Both the position numbers and the translations under genes were made by a program. Shown here piece by piece: positions 34,901-37,620 of a stretch of 37,620 nt of DNA. Source of the stretch: Burkholderiales bacterium. Lineage in GTDB: Bacteria > Pseudomonadota > Gammaproteobacteria > Burkholderiales > Burkholderiaceae_C. Below the pieces are notes generated by a model. The model searched no databases, was not told the origin of the DNA, and saw only the letters and a list, made by a program, of their open reading frames with translations. Where the stretch lies: the NCBI GenBank assembly GCA_947372225.1, contig CANBSV010000013.1, forward strand, positions 1 to 37,620, given 5' to 3'. Position 1 is the stretch's first letter; every line of letters starts with the position of its first letter.

Positions 34901-37620
34901 TGGTGCAGCCCCACCTGCTCGATGAGCTACCCGCAAGCGCTGCGCACACGCTTCTGCTGGATGCCTCGTGGGCGTCCTTTGCGAGCGAGCCTACCGAAAA
35001 CCTGCACGCCACGTGCAAGTCCGAAAACCTGGCCTACGTGATCTTCACCTCAGGATCGACCGGACGACCCAAGGGGGCCATGAACGAGCACGGTGCCGTG
35101 TGCAATCTGCTGCTGTGGCTGTGTAGGGAGTACAGCCTGTCGGCCGACGACCGGATGCTGCAAAAGACCCCGTTCAGCTTTGACGTGTCGGTCTTGGAGT
35201 TCTTCTGCCCGCTCATCGCCGGCTCGCGGATGGTCCTCGCAAGTCCCGATGGTCACCGCGACAGCGCCTATCTGGCACGGCTCATCCGCGACGCCGGCAT
35301 CACCACCTTGCACTTCGTGCCCTCGATGCTGCAGGTGTTCATGGAGGGGCACGGATTCGAGGAATGTGCCGCCTTGAAGCGCGTGTTCTGTGGCGGCGAG
35401 GCCTTGCCATCGGACCTGATGGAGCGGTTTTTTTCGCGCTTCCCAAACCTGGAGCTCCACAACCACTACGGGCCCACGGAAGCGGCCGTGGATGCCACGT
35501 TCTGGGCGTGCAAGCCTGGCCGCCAAGCGCCATGCGTGCCCATCGGGCGACCGCTGGCCAACACCCGCACATACATCCTTGATGCCCTGGACCAGCCCGT
35601 TCCGATCGGCGTGGCGGGCGAACTTCACATCGGTGGCGTGCAGGTCGGGCGCGGCTACCTGAACCGTCCCGAACTGACCGCCGAGCGCTTTGTGGTCGAC
35701 CCGTTCAGCGCCGACGCTGGCGCAAGGCTGTACCGCACCGGCGACCTGGCGCGCTACCTGAGCGACGGCAACATCGAGTTCCTCGGGCGCACCGACCACC
35801 AGGTCAAGCTGCGCGGATTTCGCATCGAGCTTGGAGAAATCGAAGCCTTGCTGATGCGCCAGCCCCAGCTGCGCGAAGCGGTGGTGCTGCTGCGCGAAGA
35901 CACCCCTGGCGACCCACGTCTGGTGGCCTATGTCGTGCCCGTGGGCGAAATGCCCAACACAGCCGAACTGCGGGAAGCGCTCAAAGAGCAACTGCCGGAC
36001 CACATGATTCCAGCGGCCTTCGTGCCACTGGCCGCCTTGCCGCTCACTGCCAGCGGCAAGGCCGATCGCAAGGCACTGGAGGCGCCGAACCGTGGCCAGA
36101 CAGCGCCCCTTTCCACCAGCGTTGCCGGGCGCGAGCCGCCCAGCACCGTGGAGGATGCCCTGGCCAGGATCTGGCGCGAACTTCTGCGGCACGAGGCCAT
36201 TGGCATCCACGAGAATTTTTTCGATCTGGGAGGCCACTCGCTGCTGGCCATCCGCCTGGTCTCGCGGGTACGCGACGTCTTGGGCATCGAATTGCCCGTG
36301 CGTGCGCTGTTCGATGCACCCACGATTGCGGGGTTGGCACTCCAACTGGATGCGACCCGCAACGGCGTCCCAGCGCCGCCCGAGATGGGAACAAGCGTTC
36401 CCGTGCAAAGGCCGTCTCAGACCGCGCGACCCGACCGTGGCGCCAACTTTGTCGAGCCGCGCAATGCGCTGGAAACACTCATCTCGGACATCTGGCGCGA
36501 CGTACTGAATCTCGAGGCTGTCGGGATGAACGACAACTTCTTCGAACTGGGCGGGCACTCGTTGCTGGCCATGCGGGTCACCGCGCGAATCCAGTCTGCG
36601 TTGAATGTCGAGGTGGCGGTGCGAACACTGTTCGAGGCCACCACGGTCGAACGACTCTGTGCGGCCATCGCGCGGGACCACACCGGCCTTCAGGTCCCGC
36701 AGCAGCCCATGGCGTCGGTTGACACGCCGGGTCCCGGGCACGAATCGCGCCTCCAGCCGGATCCGGCCGCAGCCCCTGCCGATGCCGCAGCTGCGGGGAC
36801 GGCGGCACGCTCGGCCCCCTTGTCCTGCGCCCAGGAAGGTCTGTGGTTTCTGGATGGACTGGCGGGGCCCAGCGGGGTCTACAACATCGCCCAAGCGATG
36901 CGCCTCACTGGGCCGCTGAACCTGGCCGCCCTCGAACGCTCCGTGCATGCGCTGGTGCATCGGCACGAGAGTCTGCGCACGGCATTCCTGTCAAGCGACG
37001 GTGTGGCGATGCAATCGGTGCGTGCGCTGGAGGAAGTCACAGGCAGTCTGCAGTTGGTCGCGATGGCGCTCGAGGGCCAAACTCTCGCCGGGGCGCTGCA
37101 ATCGGCCGCCGCCCAACCCTTCGACCTGGCACTCGCGCCGTTGCTGCGCGTGCGGCTGTGGCGCACCGGCGAGCATGAGCACGCACTGCTGCTGGTCGTA
37201 CACCACATCGTGGCCGACGGGTGGTCGATGGGCATCCTGGCGCGCGAACTGGGCGCCCTTTATGGCGCGTATTGCACTGGGCAGCCCGATGGTCTCGCGC
37301 CCCTGCCGAGGCAGTTCGCCGACTATTCGGTGTGGCAGCGCGAGCGTCTGAACGGGCCCTCGGACACACGTGATCTGGCCTACTGGCGCAAGCAACTGGC
37401 TGGCATCGAGCCGCTGCAGTTGCACACCGACCGAGCTCGAGCGCCGCGATCGAACCACCAGGGAGCACGCAAGCACGTCGAGATTTCGCCGAACACGCTG
37501 GCCGAACTCAAGGCGCTGGCAAGGCGCGAGAACGCCACCTTGTTCATGGTGCTGCTGGCGGCCTTCCAGGTGCTGCTGATGCGCCACTCGGGTCAGCATG
37601 ATGTGGCGGTGGGCTCGCCG
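31906..37620 (+). CDS. Nonribosomal peptide synthetase, loader-T-(half C)-A-T-T-C..., 3' partial
   Basis: Open for 1905 codons to the window edge. An in-frame stop at 31798-31800 bounds the N-terminus; TTG 31906 is the most plausible start, with a weak ribosome site. Domains: acyl-CoA-ligase-type AMP ligase (1-530; HTSGTTARPK at 170, YGMTEASH, A10 lysine K499); carrier T1 (Ser554 in AGGDSL); a condensation domain keeping only the part from LPAQF (606) to about 873, with IGCFVNT and the PFDKL block but no HHxxxDG; an adenylation domain (about 875-1400; FTSGSTGRPKG, D1093, K1385) with inferred pocket D-V-L-H-F-G-H-V-D-K, closest to serine-type pockets; carriers T2 (Ser1445) and T3 (Ser1552); an intact condensation domain with RHESLRTAF and HHIVADG (1766-1772). 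It should acylate a carboxylic acid starter and build a peptide. The product is unknown. Confidence 0.9.
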   Translation, partial: MIEPTACTIAALLHEQVRVRPGAPAILSPGRTALTFAALWQQVSELASALQSLGVTPSTRVAVVLPNGPEMAVVFLGTSMCSTCAPLNPAYTAEELRFYLQDLGAQVVVVRVGDSRPVITIALDLRLTVVEVGSDRAQPAGHLRITVPHTADPVTRVAMPVDADIALILHTSGTTARPKIVPLSQANLVASARHIARHLTLASDDRCLNVMPLFHIHGLVGTLLSTMASGGSIVCTEGFDDHQFFEWTAQFDPSWYSAVPTIHQSVVENGAQYRLKAPGHRFRFVRSSSAALAPAIFHRLQELTGAPVVEAYGMTEASHQMASNPLPPGARKPGSVGISAGVDIAIMTEAGDLLAPGETGEIVIRGPGVFAGYENRPQANANSFCSGWFRTGDPGRIDDAGYLFISGRLKEIGTRAGEKISPREVDEALLEHPAVAQAVAFGRPHATLGEDLVAAVVLRVGAVANEAALRAFLFERLAAFKVPSVIAFVDAIPKGATGKVQRTSLHEKLHAQLGADFVEPRTDLERSIQAIFREVLGTEHPGIHDNFFAAGGDSLKAARAVSRINERHGLAWAAPVIFHHPTIATLAAAATAENTAGQVPAAPGTLPAQFINHALGLGHRLTSGALETQLQYWRAQLEGLEALKLPTDRPLPARMNHHGALERFVVPKSLVGSLKVLASRESATLFMLLLAAFQVLLMRYCGQRDLAVGVAVAGRPRAEHDGLIGCFVNTLVMRARLGDNPTFVEFLRQVRQTSLDAHDNQELPFDKLAAELRPQVDSNRNSLYRASFELRDPPAHHVDLPGLTARPVEPQSTAAQLDLSLTLTETDGGLSGEFVYATQLFDATTIQRLSGQFVTLLEGIAADPEQTVDRLPLLIEAERHQVLVDWNHTDVADFRGHCIHHLFEQQVERTPHSVAVVFEGRELTYAELNARANQCAHALRSLGVGAEVLVGVYAERSAEMVVALLAVLKAGGAYVPLDPSFPQQRLLHMLEDTQVAVVLVQPHLLDELPASAAHTLLLDASWASFASEPTENLHATCKSENLAYVIFTSGSTGRPKGAMNEHGAVCNLLLWLCREYSLSADDRMLQKTPFSFDVSVLEFFCPLIAGSRMVLASPDGHRDSAYLARLIRDAGITTLHFVPSMLQVFMEGHGFEECAALKRVFCGGEALPSDLMERFFSRFPNLELHNHYGPTEAAVDATFWACKPGRQAPCVPIGRPLANTRTYILDALDQPVPIGVAGELHIGGVQVGRGYLNRPELTAERFVVDPFSADAGARLYRTGDLARYLSDGNIEFLGRTDHQVKLRGFRIELGEIEALLMRQPQLREAVVLLREDTPGDPRLVAYVVPVGEMPNTAELREALKEQLPDHMIPAAFVPLAALPLTASGKADRKALEAPNRGQTAPLSTSVAGREPPSTVEDALARIWRELLRHEAIGIHENFFDLGGHSLLAIRLVSRVRDVLGIELPVRALFDAPTIAGLALQLDATRNGVPAPPEMGTSVPVQRPSQTARPDRGANFVEPRNALETLISDIWRDVLNLEAVGMNDNFFELGGHSLLAMRVTARIQSALNVEVAVRTLFEATTVERLCAAIARDHTGLQVPQQPMASVDTPGPGHESRLQPDPAAAPADAAAAGTAARSAPLSCAQEGLWFLDGLAGPSGVYNIAQAMRLTGPLNLAALERSVHALVHRHESLRTAFLSSDGVAMQSVRALEEVTGSLQLVAMALEGQTLAGALQSAAAQPFDLALAPLLRVRLWRTGEHEHALLLVVHHIVADGWSMGILARELGALYGAYCTGQPDGLAPLPRQFADYSVWQRERLNGPSDTRDLAYWRKQLAGIEPLQLHTDRARAPRSNHQGARKHVEISPNTLAELKALARRENATLFMVLLAAFQVLLMRHSGQHDVAVGSP

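Noticed and set aside
35050..36966. A 638-codon open frame on the minus strand inside the NRPS region
   Set aside because: The plus strand holds canonical adenylation, carrier and condensation motifs in one frame; the antisense frame has none.

Overview
The window is a contiguous, gene-dense, high-GC piece of chromosome. Gene content and style point to a betaproteobacterium of the order Burkholderiales, probably Comamonadaceae or the Leptothrix/Rubrivivax group. The supporting signs are the nadA-nadC/nadB arrangement, RraA, a PIN-PhoH fusion, a small periplasmic-type ATP-dependent DNA ligase, and an assimilatory nitrate cluster of nrtABD-nirBD-nasA-cobA type. The organism is inferred. No rRNA, tRNA, IS element, integrase or CRISPR array was seen.

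Layout, left to right. 1-1452: the tail of a two-receiver signalling protein, then serB. 1459-3343 (minus): an MFS exporter followed by rraA. 3540-8069: NAD de novo synthesis, with a small unknown protein, nadA, nadC and a ComFB-like protein on plus, and nadB facing them on minus. 8154-10754 (minus): clpB behind a good heat-shock (sigma-32) promoter.

10910-21326 (plus): a nitrate assimilation locus. It begins with an ANTAR antiterminator (NasT-like). A 222-bp leader follows that can be read almost base by base: a near-perfect sigma-54 promoter, two hairpins whose hexaloops both carry A1 and G4 (the ANTAR target), and an intrinsic terminator whose 5' arm shares bases with the second hairpin. 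Then come the nitrate ABC transporter (nrtA, nrtB, nrtD), NADH nitrite reductase (nirB, nirD), nitrate reductase (nasA) and the siroheme-pathway methyltransferase cobA. Together they import nitrate, reduce it to nitrite and then ammonium, and supply siroheme.

21385-27874 (minus): a tightly packed run in transcription order alaA-type aminotransferase, hom, thrC, moeA, moaD, moaE, crcB. Several stop/start codons overlap and several starts are GTG or TTG. The molybdopterin genes sit next to the nitrate reductase that needs the cofactor. 27951-30768 (plus): a Mth938-like protein, a Bcp peroxiredoxin and a PIN-PhoH ATPase. Two intrinsic terminators lie between the last two. 30782-31663 (minus): a LigE-type ligase.

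31906-37620 (plus, running off the window): a giant nonribosomal peptide synthetase gene of at least 1905 codons. Its domain order is acyl-CoA-ligase-type loader, carrier, condensation domain lacking its whole N-terminal lobe, Ser-like adenylation domain with three altered code positions, two carriers in tandem, and an intact condensation domain. This assembly line and the nitrate leader switch are the two most interesting parts of the window.
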